From positions 1-64,000 of the forward strand of contig DASVPR010000023.1 of NCBI GenBank assembly GCA_036389485.1: 64,000 nt of DNA. Direction: 5' to 3'. The first letter of the stretch is position 1, and each line of letters begins with the position of its first letter. A program made the position numbers and the translations under genes. Below the pieces are notes generated by a model. It made no database searches and had not been told where the DNA came from. It saw only the letters and a program-made list of their open reading frames with translations. Positions 1 to 7,454 of this stretch are shown here, one piece after another. Origin of the DNA: CADCVT01 sp036389485 (lineage in GTDB: Bacteria; Actinomycetota; Thermoleophilia; Solirubrobacterales; Solirubrobacteraceae).

Positions 1-1
1 G

Positions 2-154
2 GACGAGCCGGCGGCCCAGGCCCTGCGTCAGACGGCGCGCGGGATCATCGCGATCACGCCCGCCGTGCTGCCCATGCTCCAGGACGACGGCCCCGCGCCG
101 CCGCCGATCCAGGTCATCAAGCCGGCGGGGATGTCCCTGCCGATGGCCGGCTAG
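2..154 (+). CDS. C-terminal 50 residues of a truncated protein, possibly Mrp/NBP35-like ATPase
   Basis: Only the 3' end lies in the window. The frame is open from the left edge to the TAG at 152-154 and encodes about 50 residues, starting DEPAAQALRQTARGII and ending in a Pro/Met-rich tail (PPPIQVIKPAGMSLPMAG). The 'PAAQALRQTARGI' stretch resembles the last helix of Mrp/NBP35 P-loop iron-sulphur carrier proteins, and a ferredoxin gene follows on the other strand. None of the catalytic part is visible, so the family is a guess. It converges on the ferredoxin gene with a 36-bp gap. Confidence 0.45.
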   Translation, partial: DEPAAQALRQTARGIIAITPAVLPMLQDDGPAPPPIQVIKPAGMSLPMAG

Positions 155-190
155 GACCGCGGTTGCGGCGCCCCGCCCGGGGCGCCGCGC

Positions 191-454
191 TCAGCGGTTC
201 TTGAAGTAGTCCGCGTTGCGCTGGACGAAGGACGTCCACTCGTCCGGCACCTGGTCCTCGGCGAAGCACGCGTCCACCGGGCAGGCCTCGACGCACGCGT
301 CGCAGTCGATGCACTCCTCCGGGTCGATGTAGAGCATCTCGACGGAGTCGTAGTCGGGCTCGTCCGGAGTCGGGTGGATGCAGTCGACAGGGCAGACCTC
401 CACGCAGGAGTTGTCCTTCGTGCCGATGCAGGGCTCTGCGATCACGTACGCCAT
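191..454 (-). CDS. fdxA: 7Fe-type ferredoxin
   Basis: Small soluble iron-sulphur electron carrier of 87 residues. The cysteine pattern is clear: C9-x7-C17-x3-C21-P and C25 near the N-terminus, then C48-x2-C51-x2-C54-x3-C58-P. This is the layout of FdxA-like ferredoxins carrying one [3Fe-4S] and one [4Fe-4S] cluster. The acidic composition and a C-terminal tail after the second cluster also fit. I chose the ATG at 454 because MAYVIAEPCIG is the family N-terminus; a TTG 12 bp upstream is the alternative. It is divergent from the molybdopterin oxidoreductase gene, for which it could be an electron partner (inference from position only). Confidence 0.9.
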   Translation of the reverse strand: MAYVIAEPCIGTKDNSCVEVCPVDCIHPTPDEPDYDSVEMLYIDPEECIDCDACVEACPVDACFAEDQVPDEWTSFVQRNADYFKNR

Positions 455-482
455 AGGGAGCGGCAATCTACATTAAGAGGGG

Positions 483-1037
483 ATGCGGATTCCGCCCGGC
501 CAGTACGTCACCCAGCGGTTCCCCGTCCTCACCTACGGCCCCAATCCGCCCTTCGACCTGAAGAGCTGGTCGCTGTCGATCGACGGGGAGGTCGAGGCGC
601 CCTTCGCCCTCTCGTGGGACCAGCTGATGGCGCTTCCCCAGCACGACGTGACGGTCGACATCCACTGCGTGACGCGCTGGTCGAAGCTCGACACGACGTG
701 GCGCGGCGTACGGGCGAGCGACCTGCTCGACCGAGCTCGCGTGAGGCCGAGCGGCACCCACGTCCTGGCCCATTCCGACGGGGGCTACACCACGAACCTG
801 CCGGTCGCCGCGCTCTACGACGACGACGTGCTCGTCGCCCACACCTATGCCGGCGAGCCGCTCGAGCCCGACCACGGAGCGCCCGCGCGGCTGCTCGTCC
901 CGAAGCGCTACTTCTGGAAGTCCGCGAAGTTCCTGCGGCGGCTCGAGGTCCTGCCCGAGGATCGCCAGGGCTTCTGGGAGCTGAACGGCTACCACAACGA
1001 CGCCGACCCGTGGACCGAGCAGCGGCACTGGTTCTGA
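483..1037 (+). CDS. Molybdopterin-binding oxidoreductase (sulfite-oxidase-like)
   Basis: A 184-residue protein made almost only of the oxidoreductase molybdopterin-binding domain found in sulfite oxidase and MsrP/YedY. The pterin/Mo region includes the conserved cysteine C62 in IHCVTRWSKLD, expected to ligate molybdenum, and the later GGYTTNLP and PKRYFWKSAKFLR stretches match the family. It lacks the C-terminal dimerisation domain of true sulfite oxidases and has no signal peptide, so it is probably a cytoplasmic single-domain member with unknown substrate. The stop is 1 bp before the GTG of the next gene, suggesting an operon. Confidence 0.85.
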   Translation: MRIPPGQYVTQRFPVLTYGPNPPFDLKSWSLSIDGEVEAPFALSWDQLMALPQHDVTVDIHCVTRWSKLDTTWRGVRASDLLDRARVRPSGTHVLAHSDGGYTTNLPVAALYDDDVLVAHTYAGEPLEPDHGAPARLLVPKRYFWKSAKFLRRLEVLPEDRQGFWELNGYHNDADPWTEQRHWF

Positions 1038-1038
1038 C

Positions 1039-1908
1039 GTGATCCTTCTCACCGGTGCGACGGGGGAGGTCGGCACCGCGCTGCTGCGGCGCCTCACCGC
1101 GACGGACGAGCCGGTCCGCTGCCTCGTCCGCGACCCGTGGCGGCTGGGACCCGAGCGGGTGCGCGTGCAGATCGCGCTCGGCGACCTCGCCGACCCGCCG
1201 TCGTTCCGCAATGCGCTTCGCGGCGTGCGGACCGTCGTGCACCTCGCGGCGTCGATCCGCGACCAGCCGCAGGGCTCGATCGAGGAGCTGAACGGCATCG
1301 CGACGTGGCGGCTCGTGCAGGCGGCGGAGCGCGCGGGGGTCGAGCACTTCCTGTTCTTCTCGGCGCTCTCGGCGTCGATCCACGACCGCACGCGCTTCCT
1401 GCGGTCCAAGGCGCTGGCGGAGGAGGCGGTCCGCGAGTCCTCGCTGAAGACGACGATCTTCGCGCCGTCGATCGTGTACTCGCCGAGCGACCGCTACGTG
1501 ACCCTGCTCGACCGGCTCTCGCTGCTGCCCGTTATGTTCGTGCCCGGCCGGGGGACCGCGCTCTACCAGCCGATCTGGGCCGACGACGCGGCGGACTGCG
1601 TCATGGCGGCGCTGCAGAACGGAGGCGGGCGCTACGAGCTGGCCGGCCCCGACACGCTGAGCCACGAGGCGATCGTCGAGCTCGTCACGCGGGCGGCGGG
1701 GCGGGAGCGCCCGCGGGTCAACGTCCCGTCGCCGCTCGTGCGGGCGACGCTGCGCGCGGCGGAGACGCTCATGAAGTCGAAGGCGCCGGCGACGTGGGAC
1801 GAGGCCGAGCTGCTCGAGGTGTCGATGGTCAGCCGCACCGGGACCGCGGACGCCGAGGCGCTCGGCGTCACCCCGCGGCCGATGGCGGCCGTGCTCGGCG
1901 TGCGCTAA
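1039..1908 (+). CDS. NAD(P)-binding Rossmann protein (NmrA / complex-I 39-kDa-like SDR)
   Basis: A 289-residue atypical short-chain dehydrogenase. The N-terminus MILLTGATGEVGTALLRRL contains the TGxxGxxG dinucleotide motif right at the start, which fixes the GTG at 1039. The middle (VVHLAASIRDQP, FFSALSASI, KALAEEAV) follows the pattern of NmrA-like and NDUFA9-like extended SDRs. These bind NAD(P) but are often not conventional catalysts; a standard YxxxK is not obvious. It is probably co-transcribed with the molybdopterin protein upstream. The stop overlaps the convergent sigma-factor gene in the tetranucleotide CTAA at 1905-1908. Confidence 0.82.
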   Translation: MILLTGATGEVGTALLRRLTATDEPVRCLVRDPWRLGPERVRVQIALGDLADPPSFRNALRGVRTVVHLAASIRDQPQGSIEELNGIATWRLVQAAERAGVEHFLFFSALSASIHDRTRFLRSKALAEEAVRESSLKTTIFAPSIVYSPSDRYVTLLDRLSLLPVMFVPGRGTALYQPIWADDAADCVMAALQNGGGRYELAGPDTLSHEAIVELVTRAAGRERPRVNVPSPLVRATLRAAETLMKSKAPATWDEAELLEVSMVSRTGTADAEALGVTPRPMAAVLGVR

Positions 1909-2429
1909 GCGGCGGTCTCGTACTCGGCGCGCAGGCGGCGCAGCCCGAGGCGGATGCGGCTCTTCGCGGTGCCGAGCGGGACGCCCGCGCGGCGCGCCAC
2001 CTGGTGGTCGGGGAGGTCGCCCCAGTAGCTGAGGACCACCGCCTCGCGCTGCGGGTCCGGCAGCGCGCGCAACGCGCGGCCGAGCTCGCGGCGCAGGTCC
2101 CGCGCCTCCGCGGTCGCGCACGGCAGCTCGACGACGCTCGTGGGGCCGCGCTCGGCGAGCTCGCGAAAGCGGTCGCCGGCGCGGCCCGCGGCGCGGCGGG
2201 ACCGCTGGGCGTCCAGGGCGCGGCTGCGGGCCAGGACACGGAGGTACGCGCCGACGTCGGCGCGCGAGGGGTCGTAGGCGCCGGGATCGACCCAGAGGCG
2301 CAGGAAGACGTCGTGCGCGACGTCCTGCGCCTGGGCGCGGTCGCCGAGGACGCGCGTCGCGATCGCCTCGACGTCGGCGGCGTGGCGGGCGTAGACGCCG
2401 CTGAAGATCGTCGGGTCGCGCAGGTCCAT
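1905..2429 (-). CDS. ECF-type RNA polymerase sigma factor
   Basis: A 174-residue sigma-70 family protein with region 2 near residues 10-75 (DVAHDVFLRLWVDP, YLRVLARSRALDAQRSRR) and region 4 near 115-170 (LPDPQREAVVLSYWGDLPDHQVARRAGVPLGTAKSRIRLGLRRLR). It is expected to redirect RNA polymerase to a small regulon. The start MDLRDPTIFSG at 2429 gives the usual ECF length. No anti-sigma gene is adjacent; the divergent neighbour across 135 bp is an RHH-GAF protein. Stops overlap with the convergent SDR gene by 4 bp. Confidence 0.9.
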   Translation of the reverse strand: MDLRDPTIFSGVYARHAADVEAIATRVLGDRAQAQDVAHDVFLRLWVDPGAYDPSRADVGAYLRVLARSRALDAQRSRRAAGRAGDRFRELAERGPTSVVELPCATAEARDLRRELGRALRALPDPQREAVVLSYWGDLPDHQVARRAGVPLGTAKSRIRLGLRRLRAEYETAA

Positions 2430-2564
2430 CTGGCACCAACCTATTACCCCGGTATCGGAAGCGCAATCGCACAGAGGAAGATCATCCGAAAGGATGACGC
2501 GTGGACGGTGCAAGCAGGCAGAAGCGGTATCGCTTTCGTGCACCGTGCGCGGTATCGTTGGGGC
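2430..2564. promoter_or_regulatory. Divergent promoter region, sigma factor / RHH-GAF
   Basis: A 135-bp intergenic region between two divergent genes. On the plus strand the hexamer TATCGT at 2553-2558 lies 6 bp before the ATG at 2565, the arrangement seen before many genes here and expected for a leaderless transcript. On the minus strand I see no convincing consensus. The region is less GC-rich than its flanks. Confidence 0.5.
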
Positions 2565-3281
2565 ATGCCGATGCGCGCCACCACGGTCCGGTTCGGGGAG
2601 GACCTCTGGGCGCTGCTGGAGAGGGAGGCCGCGGCCCAGGGCGTCAGCTCCGCGCAGTTCGTCCGCGACGCGGCGATCCTGCGGCTCGCCCACCTCGCCG
2701 CCGAGCGCGGGGAGCCGGAGACGCGCCTGTCGATCGAGCGAATCGCGTCGGGCGCGCTGCGCGAGGGGGACGCGGCGCACGACGGCGACCTCGCGGTGGC
2801 GCTGCGCGACCCCGCGCGGCTCGACGCGGTCAAGGCGCTGGCGGCGCGCCCGCGGCCGGCGCTCGACCGGCTGGCTGACGTCGCCTCCCGGGTGCTCGCC
2901 ACGCCCGTGGGGCTGGTCACCCTCGTCGACGCGGACCGGCAGCTCTTCGCGGGTTGCGTCGGGGTGGATCAGGAGCCGTGGGCGAGCGACCGCGGCACGC
3001 CGATCTCGCACTCGTTCTGCCAGCACGCGATCGCGGCGCGCGAGCCGCTCGTGGTCTCCGACGCGCGCGAGCACCCGGTCCTGAAGACGAACCCGGCGAT
3101 CCGCGACCTCGACGTGATCGCCTACCTGGGGGTCCCGCTCATCACCGCCGACGGGCACGCGCTGGGCACGCTCTGCGTGATCGACCACAAGCCGCGCGTG
3201 TGGACGACGGAGCAGGTCGACATCCTCGCCGCGCTCGCGCAGTCGGTCGTCACCGAGCTGCGCGTCGCCGAGGCGGTCTAG
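2565..3281 (+). CDS. RHH-like N-terminus fused to a GAF domain
   Basis: A 238-residue protein with an unusual order. Residues 1-45 (TTVRFGEDLWALLEREAAAQG, then SSAQFVRDAAILRLAHLAAE) look like a ribbon-helix-helix DNA-binding unit of the CopG/Arc type. Residues of about 90-235 form a GAF domain (LDRLADVASRVLATPVGLVT, SHSFCQHAI, YLGVPLI and GTLCVID are typical). GAF domains bind small ligands or sense redox or light signals. The protein could be a one-component regulator, or the N-terminus could serve dimerisation. It is divergent from an ECF sigma gene and ends in a shared CTAG with the amidase gene. Confidence 0.75.
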   Translation: MPMRATTVRFGEDLWALLEREAAAQGVSSAQFVRDAAILRLAHLAAERGEPETRLSIERIASGALREGDAAHDGDLAVALRDPARLDAVKALAARPRPALDRLADVASRVLATPVGLVTLVDADRQLFAGCVGVDQEPWASDRGTPISHSFCQHAIAAREPLVVSDAREHPVLKTNPAIRDLDVIAYLGVPLITADGHALGTLCVIDHKPRVWTTEQVDILAALAQSVVTELRVAEAV

Positions 3282-4696
3282 AGGGGCGGGCGGCGGTCCG
3301 TCCAGGGCCGCGCCGCCTCGATCTGCGCCGCGAGCGCGAGGAGCGGGCCCTCCTCCGCCGGGCGGCCGATGAGGTGGACGCCGAGCGGGAGGCCGTCGTC
3401 GCGCTGGGCGAGCGGGAGGGTGATCGCCGGCTGGCCGCTGATGTTGCAGAGCGCGGCGTACGGCGTGAACGAGCCGGCCTCGGCGAAGACGTGCTCCGGG
3501 TCGGGGCGGTCGGGGTCGAGGGCGCCGATCGGCACGGGCGGCCGGGCGAGCGAGGGCGTGAGGACCGCGTCGTACGGCGCCGACCAGGCCACGATGTCGC
3601 GCGCGACCGCCTGCAGCTGGATCATCGCGCCGTAGGCGGTCACGGCGTCGATCGAGCGGCTGCGCTCCCACAGCCACAGGCTCAGCCGCTCCATGTCGTC
3701 CTCGCCGGGCTCGCGGCCCTGGAGCGCGACGCCGACCGCCATCTGCGAGCAGTTCATCGGGCCGAAGACCGCGGTGAACGTCCGCATCACGTCGGCCGAC
3801 CGGACCGGCGTCTCGATCTCCTCGACGTGGTGGCCGAGGTCGGCGAGGAGCTTCCCCGCCTCGCGGACGGCGGCCGCGCAGTCCGGGTCGAGCTCGACGC
3901 GCTCGAGCGGCGGGTCGACCGCGAGCCCGATCCGCAGCCCGCTCGGCTCGCGCGCCGCCGCGTCCGCGAACGGCTCGGGCGGCGGCGGGGCCCACGACGC
4001 GTCGCCGAGCACCGGCCCGGCGAGGAGGTCGAGGGCGGCCGCGGTGTCGGCGACGCCTCGCGTGAGCACGCCGTCGGTCGCCAGGAACTGCTCCCCGATG
4101 GCGGGCGCCTGCGAGATGCGCCCGCGGCTCGGCTTCAGCCCGACGAGCCCGCAGCACGCGGCGGGGATCCGGATCGAGCCGCCGCCGTCGTTGCCGTGGG
4201 CGAGCGGGACCATCCCGGCCGCGACCGCCGCGGCGGCGCCGCCGGAGGAGCCGCCCGGCGTCCGGTCGGTGTCCCACGGGTTGCGGGTCGCGCCGAACCG
4301 CCGCGTCTCCGTCACGGGCTGGATCCCCCACTCCGGCAGCGTCGTCGTCCCCACCACGATCGCGCCGGCGCCGCGCAGCCGCGTCACGACGTTGTGGTCG
4401 AACGGCACCGCGAAGTCGCCCATGAAGTTCGAGCCGAACGTCAGCCGCTTGCCGGCGAGCGGGACGTTGTTCTTGATGGCCACCGGCACGCCGGCCAGCG
4501 GCCGCCCGTCGCCGGGCGAGACGGAGTCCGCCTCCGCGAGCGCCTCCTCGGCGAAGACGTCGACGAACGCGTTGATCCGCGGGTTCACCGCCTCGATGCG
4601 GTCGAGCGACGCCTGCACGAGCTCCCGCGCCGACATGTCGCCCGCGCGCACGAGCGCCGCGAGCTCGTGGACGGGGCGGAAGAGGAGGTCGGTCAT
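3278..4696 (-). CDS. Amidase (amidase signature family)
   Basis: A 472-residue cytoplasmic amidase that hydrolyses amide bonds by a Ser-cisSer-Lys triad. The triad is visible as K75 in VPVAIKNN, S150 in TPGGSSGG and S174 in GGGSIRIP. The full length matches stand-alone amidases and there are no GatA-complex partners nearby, so it is more likely catabolic than part of a tRNA amidotransferase. Substrate is not predictable. The start MTDLLFRPVHEL at 4696 is preceded by TAGCCT (complement of 4704-4709) at a 7-bp spacing. It is divergent from an MFS carrier gene across 23 bp. Confidence 0.88.
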   Translation of the reverse strand: MTDLLFRPVHELAALVRAGDMSARELVQASLDRIEAVNPRINAFVDVFAEEALAEADSVSPGDGRPLAGVPVAIKNNVPLAGKRLTFGSNFMGDFAVPFDHNVVTRLRGAGAIVVGTTTLPEWGIQPVTETRRFGATRNPWDTDRTPGGSSGGAAAAVAAGMVPLAHGNDGGGSIRIPAACCGLVGLKPSRGRISQAPAIGEQFLATDGVLTRGVADTAAALDLLAGPVLGDASWAPPPPEPFADAAAREPSGLRIGLAVDPPLERVELDPDCAAAVREAGKLLADLGHHVEEIETPVRSADVMRTFTAVFGPMNCSQMAVGVALQGREPGEDDMERLSLWLWERSRSIDAVTAYGAMIQLQAVARDIVAWSAPYDAVLTPSLARPPVPIGALDPDRPDPEHVFAEAGSFTPYAALCNISGQPAITLPLAQRDDGLPLGVHLIGRPAEEGPLLALAAQIEAARPWTDRRPPL

Positions 4697-4703
4697 CGGG
4701 CGG

Positions 4704-4713
4704 AGGCTACTTT
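4704..4713. promoter_or_regulatory. Overlapping divergent -10 elements, amidase / MFS
   Basis: The ten bases AGGCTACTTT contain TACTTT (4708-4713) 6 bp before the plus-strand GTG at 4720, and TAGCCT on the minus strand (4704-4709) 7 bp before the ATG at 4696. The two hexamers share one TA dinucleotide. The spacing predicts leaderless transcripts in both directions. Confidence 0.55.
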
Positions 4714-4719
4714 GCTTCC

Positions 4720-5931
4720 GTGAGCAACTATCGCTGGGTCGTCCTCGCGATCGGGTGCCTCGGCACCTCGGTCGTCGGCGTCCTGCGGCAGGGGCTTCCG
4801 TCGCTCGGGCCGGCGTTCCGCGACGAGTTCGCGTTGAGCCTCGGGCAGGTCGGGTTCGTGTTCGGCTCGCTGGCCATCGGGATGACGATCGGGCTGGTGC
4901 CGTGGGGCGCGCTGGCCGACCGGACCGGCGAGCGGCCGGTGCTCGGCGGCGGGCTGGTGCTCACCGCGGCCGCGCTCGTGCTCGCGGCGGCGGCCGACTC
5001 GTTCGCGCTGCTCCTGACCGGCCTCTTCCTCACCGGCCTGTTCGCGGCGAGCGCGACGGGCGCCACCGGCCGGGCGGTGATGGGGTGGTTCGGCCGCGGC
5101 GAGCGCGGGTTCGTGCTCGGCATCCGCCAGACGGCGATCCCGCTCGGCGGCGCGCTGGCGGCGCTCTCGCTGCCCGCGATCGCGATCGGGGCGGGCCTCG
5201 ACGCGGCCCTCCTCGCGCTCGCCGGCTTCACGCTCGTCGCCGCGGTCGCGGGCGCGGTCTGGCTGCGCGACCCGCCGCCGTCCGACCCGCCGCCCGGCTT
5301 CAGCGCCCCGCCGCCCACCCGCGACCCGCGCATCTGGCGCCTCGGCCTCGGCAGCGGGCTGTTCGTCATGGCGCAGGCGGCGATCATCGGCTTCGTCGTC
5401 CTCTTCCTCCACGACGAGCACGGGCTCGGCCTCGGCGAGGCGGCGGCCGTGCTCGCGGCGATCCAGGTCACGAGTGCGGTCGCCCGGATCGCGATCGGGC
5501 GGCTGTCCGACCGCCGCGGCCGGCGCATCGGCCCGCTGCGCGGCGCGGGCATCGCGGGCGCGGGGCTGGTGGCGCTGGCGGCGGTCGCCGACGGCGCGCC
5601 GCTCGGCGTCCTGATCCCGCTGCTGATCCTCGGCGGCGCGGCGATGTCGAGCTGGAACGGGCTGAGCTTCACCGTCGCGGCGGAGATCGCCGGCCGAGCG
5701 CGCGCGGGCACCGCGATGAGCCTGCAGAACACGCTCGTGTCGATCCTCGGGGCCGTCGCCTCGCCGCTGTTCGGAGCGCTCGCCGGGGCGACCTCGTTCT
5801 CGACCGCGTACCTCGTGATCGCGGCCGCGCCGGTGCTCGGATGGTGGATCCTCCGCCCGCTCGAGGACGACGAGGACGAGCGCGCGGAGGCGAGGCGCAG
5901 ACGACTCGCCGCGTACCCTGTCGAGTCATGA
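4720..5931 (+). CDS. MFS transporter
   Basis: A 403-residue integral membrane carrier of the major facilitator superfamily with about 12 hydrophobic segments in two halves. The loop 2-3 signature appears as GALADRTGERP in the first half and is echoed as GRLSDRRGRRIG in the second half, after a charged central loop near residues 185-205. The cargo cannot be told. Start is the GTG at 4720. Its stop codon overlaps the ATG of citA (ATGA at 5928-5931), so the two are co-translated; a metabolite carrier next to citrate synthase is suggestive but not proof. Confidence 0.85.
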   Translation: MSNYRWVVLAIGCLGTSVVGVLRQGLPSLGPAFRDEFALSLGQVGFVFGSLAIGMTIGLVPWGALADRTGERPVLGGGLVLTAAALVLAAAADSFALLLTGLFLTGLFAASATGATGRAVMGWFGRGERGFVLGIRQTAIPLGGALAALSLPAIAIGAGLDAALLALAGFTLVAAVAGAVWLRDPPPSDPPPGFSAPPPTRDPRIWRLGLGSGLFVMAQAAIIGFVVLFLHDEHGLGLGEAAAVLAAIQVTSAVARIAIGRLSDRRGRRIGPLRGAGIAGAGLVALAAVADGAPLGVLIPLLILGGAAMSSWNGLSFTVAAEIAGRARAGTAMSLQNTLVSILGAVASPLFGALAGATSFSTAYLVIAAAPVLGWWILRPLEDDEDERAEARRRRLAAYPVES

Positions 5932-7019
5932 GCGCGACCGTTGAAGGCGTCCAGTCCGGCCTCGAGGGCGTCGTCGCCTTCGCGACCGAGATCGCCGAGC
6001 CGGACAAGGAGGGCGGGGCGCTGCGGTACCGCGGCGTCGACATCGAGGACCTCGTCGGCAAGGTCCCGTACGAGAAGGTGTGGGGCCTGCTGGTCGACGG
6101 CAGCTTCGACCCCGGCCTGCCGCCCGCCGAGCCGTGGCCGCTCACCGTCCGCTCCGGCGACCCGCGCGTCGACGTCCAGGCAGCCCTGGCGATGCTCGCG
6201 CCCGAGTGGGGCTTCCAGCAGGTCATCGACATCACCGACGAGCAGCTGCGCGACGACCTCGCGCGCGCGTCCGTGATGGCGCTGAGCTTCGTCGCCCAGT
6301 CCGCCCGCGGCGTCGGCCGTCCGCCCGTGCCGCAGACCGCGGTCGACCGGGGGACGAGCATCCCCGAGCGCTTCCTCATCCGCTGGCGCGGCGAGGCCGA
6401 CCCCGACCACGTCAAGGCGATCGACGCGTACTGGATCTCGGCAGCCGAGCACGGGATGAACGCCTCGACGTTCACGGCGCGCGTCGTCGCCTCGACCGGC
6501 GCCGACGCCGCGGCCGCGCTCTCAAGCGCCGTGGGCGCGCTCTCCGGCCCGCTCCACGGCGGCGCGCCCAGCCGCGTGCTGAAGATGCTCGACGAGGTCG
6601 AGCAGCTCGGCGACGCCGAGCGGTGGGTCAAGAACGCGCTCGACGAGGGCCAGCGGCTGATGGGCTTCGGCCACCGCGTCTACCGCGCCGAGGACCCGCG
6701 CGCCCGCGTCCTGCGCCGCACGGCGCGGGAGATCGGGTCGGCGAGGTTCGCGGTCGCCGAGGCGCTCGAGCAGGCGGCGCTCGCCGAGCTGAAGGCGCGC
6801 AAGCCGGACCGCGTGCTCGCCACGAACGTCGAGTTCTGGTCCGCCGTCGTGCTCGACACCGCCGAGGTGCCCGCCGACATGTTCACGAGCATGTTCACGT
6901 GCGCCCGCGTCGCCGGCTGGAGCGCGCACATCCTCGAGCAGAAGCGCGAGGCGCGGCTCATCCGCCCCACCGCGAAGTACGTCGGCCCGCCGCCGCGCGC
7001 CGTCGACGAGGTGGTCTAG
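5928..7019 (+). CDS. citA: Citrate synthase, CitA type
   Basis: Condenses acetyl-CoA with oxaloacetate to give citrate at the entry of the TCA cycle. The 363-residue protein follows the actinobacterial CitA sequence closely from its first residues (GLEGVVAFATEIAEPDKEGGALRYRG) through SAAEHGMNASTFTARV and GFGHRVYRAEDPRARVLR. Catalytic histidines are H210 (GPLHGGA) and H249 (GFGHRVY). The position of the usual catalytic aspartate is glutamate E302 (TNVEFWSA), which from memory is also the case in mycobacterial CitA. The start ATG overlaps the MFS stop. The gene ends in a CTAG shared with the MarR gene. Confidence 0.93.
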   Translation: MSATVEGVQSGLEGVVAFATEIAEPDKEGGALRYRGVDIEDLVGKVPYEKVWGLLVDGSFDPGLPPAEPWPLTVRSGDPRVDVQAALAMLAPEWGFQQVIDITDEQLRDDLARASVMALSFVAQSARGVGRPPVPQTAVDRGTSIPERFLIRWRGEADPDHVKAIDAYWISAAEHGMNASTFTARVVASTGADAAAALSSAVGALSGPLHGGAPSRVLKMLDEVEQLGDAERWVKNALDEGQRLMGFGHRVYRAEDPRARVLRRTAREIGSARFAVAEALEQAALAELKARKPDRVLATNVEFWSAVVLDTAEVPADMFTSMFTCARVAGWSAHILEQKREARLIRPTAKYVGPPPRAVDEVV

Positions 7020-7435
7020 CCCAACGCGCGGCGCAGGATGTCGCGAAGCGTCCCGGCGTCCTCCTCGGACAGCGCGGCGAACGGCTCGGGCGGGCGGCTG
7101 AGGCGCTCCCACAGGCGCTCGCGCAGCTCGGCGCCCTCGTCGGTCAGGTGGAGCATCTTCACGCGGCGGTCGTGGTCGGCCGCGCGGCGCTCGACGAGCC
7201 CGCGCGCCTCGAGTCGGTCCGCGATGCCGGTGACGTTCGAGTTGTCGCAGCGCAGCGCGCCCGCCAGCTCGCTCATCGCGCACGGCCTGCCGGGTTCGAG
7301 CCTGCCGAGCGCCATGACCTGCGCCGGCGCCAGCTCGAACTCCGAGGCGATCGCGAACATGCGGCCCTTCTGGCCGAGCATGAGCTCCTGGAGGAGGTGC
7401 CACGCCTCCGTGCGCGGATCGGCCGTGCGCCGCAT
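7016..7435 (-). CDS. MarR-family transcriptional regulator
   Basis: A 139-residue winged-helix regulator. The recognition region MSELAGALRCDNSNVTGIADRLEARGLVERRAADHDRRVKMLHLTDEG is characteristic MarR: helix-turn-helix followed by the wing with the D-x-R motif. MRRTADPRTEAW at 7435 is the start; longer versions would run into the divergent ABC gene. The 19-bp divergent spacing from the exporter operon suggests that it controls that operon and itself, a common arrangement for MarR regulators of drug efflux. Confidence 0.9.
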   Translation of the reverse strand: MRRTADPRTEAWHLLQELMLGQKGRMFAIASEFELAPAQVMALGRLEPGRPCAMSELAGALRCDNSNVTGIADRLEARGLVERRAADHDRRVKMLHLTDEGAELRERLWERLSRPPEPFAALSEEDAGTLRDILRRALG

Positions 7436-7441
7436 GGCTCG

Positions 7442-7448
7442 TAGATTA
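7442..7448. promoter_or_regulatory. Bidirectional -10 heptamer, marR / ABC exporter
   Basis: The heptamer TAGATTA gives TAGATT on the plus strand, 7 bp before the ATG at 7455, and TAATCT on the minus strand (7443-7448), 7 bp before the ATG at 7435. Both hexamers match TANNNT and are placed for leaderless initiation in each direction, so a regulator bound here would affect both genes. Confidence 0.6.
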
Positions 7449-7454
7449 GGCGGC

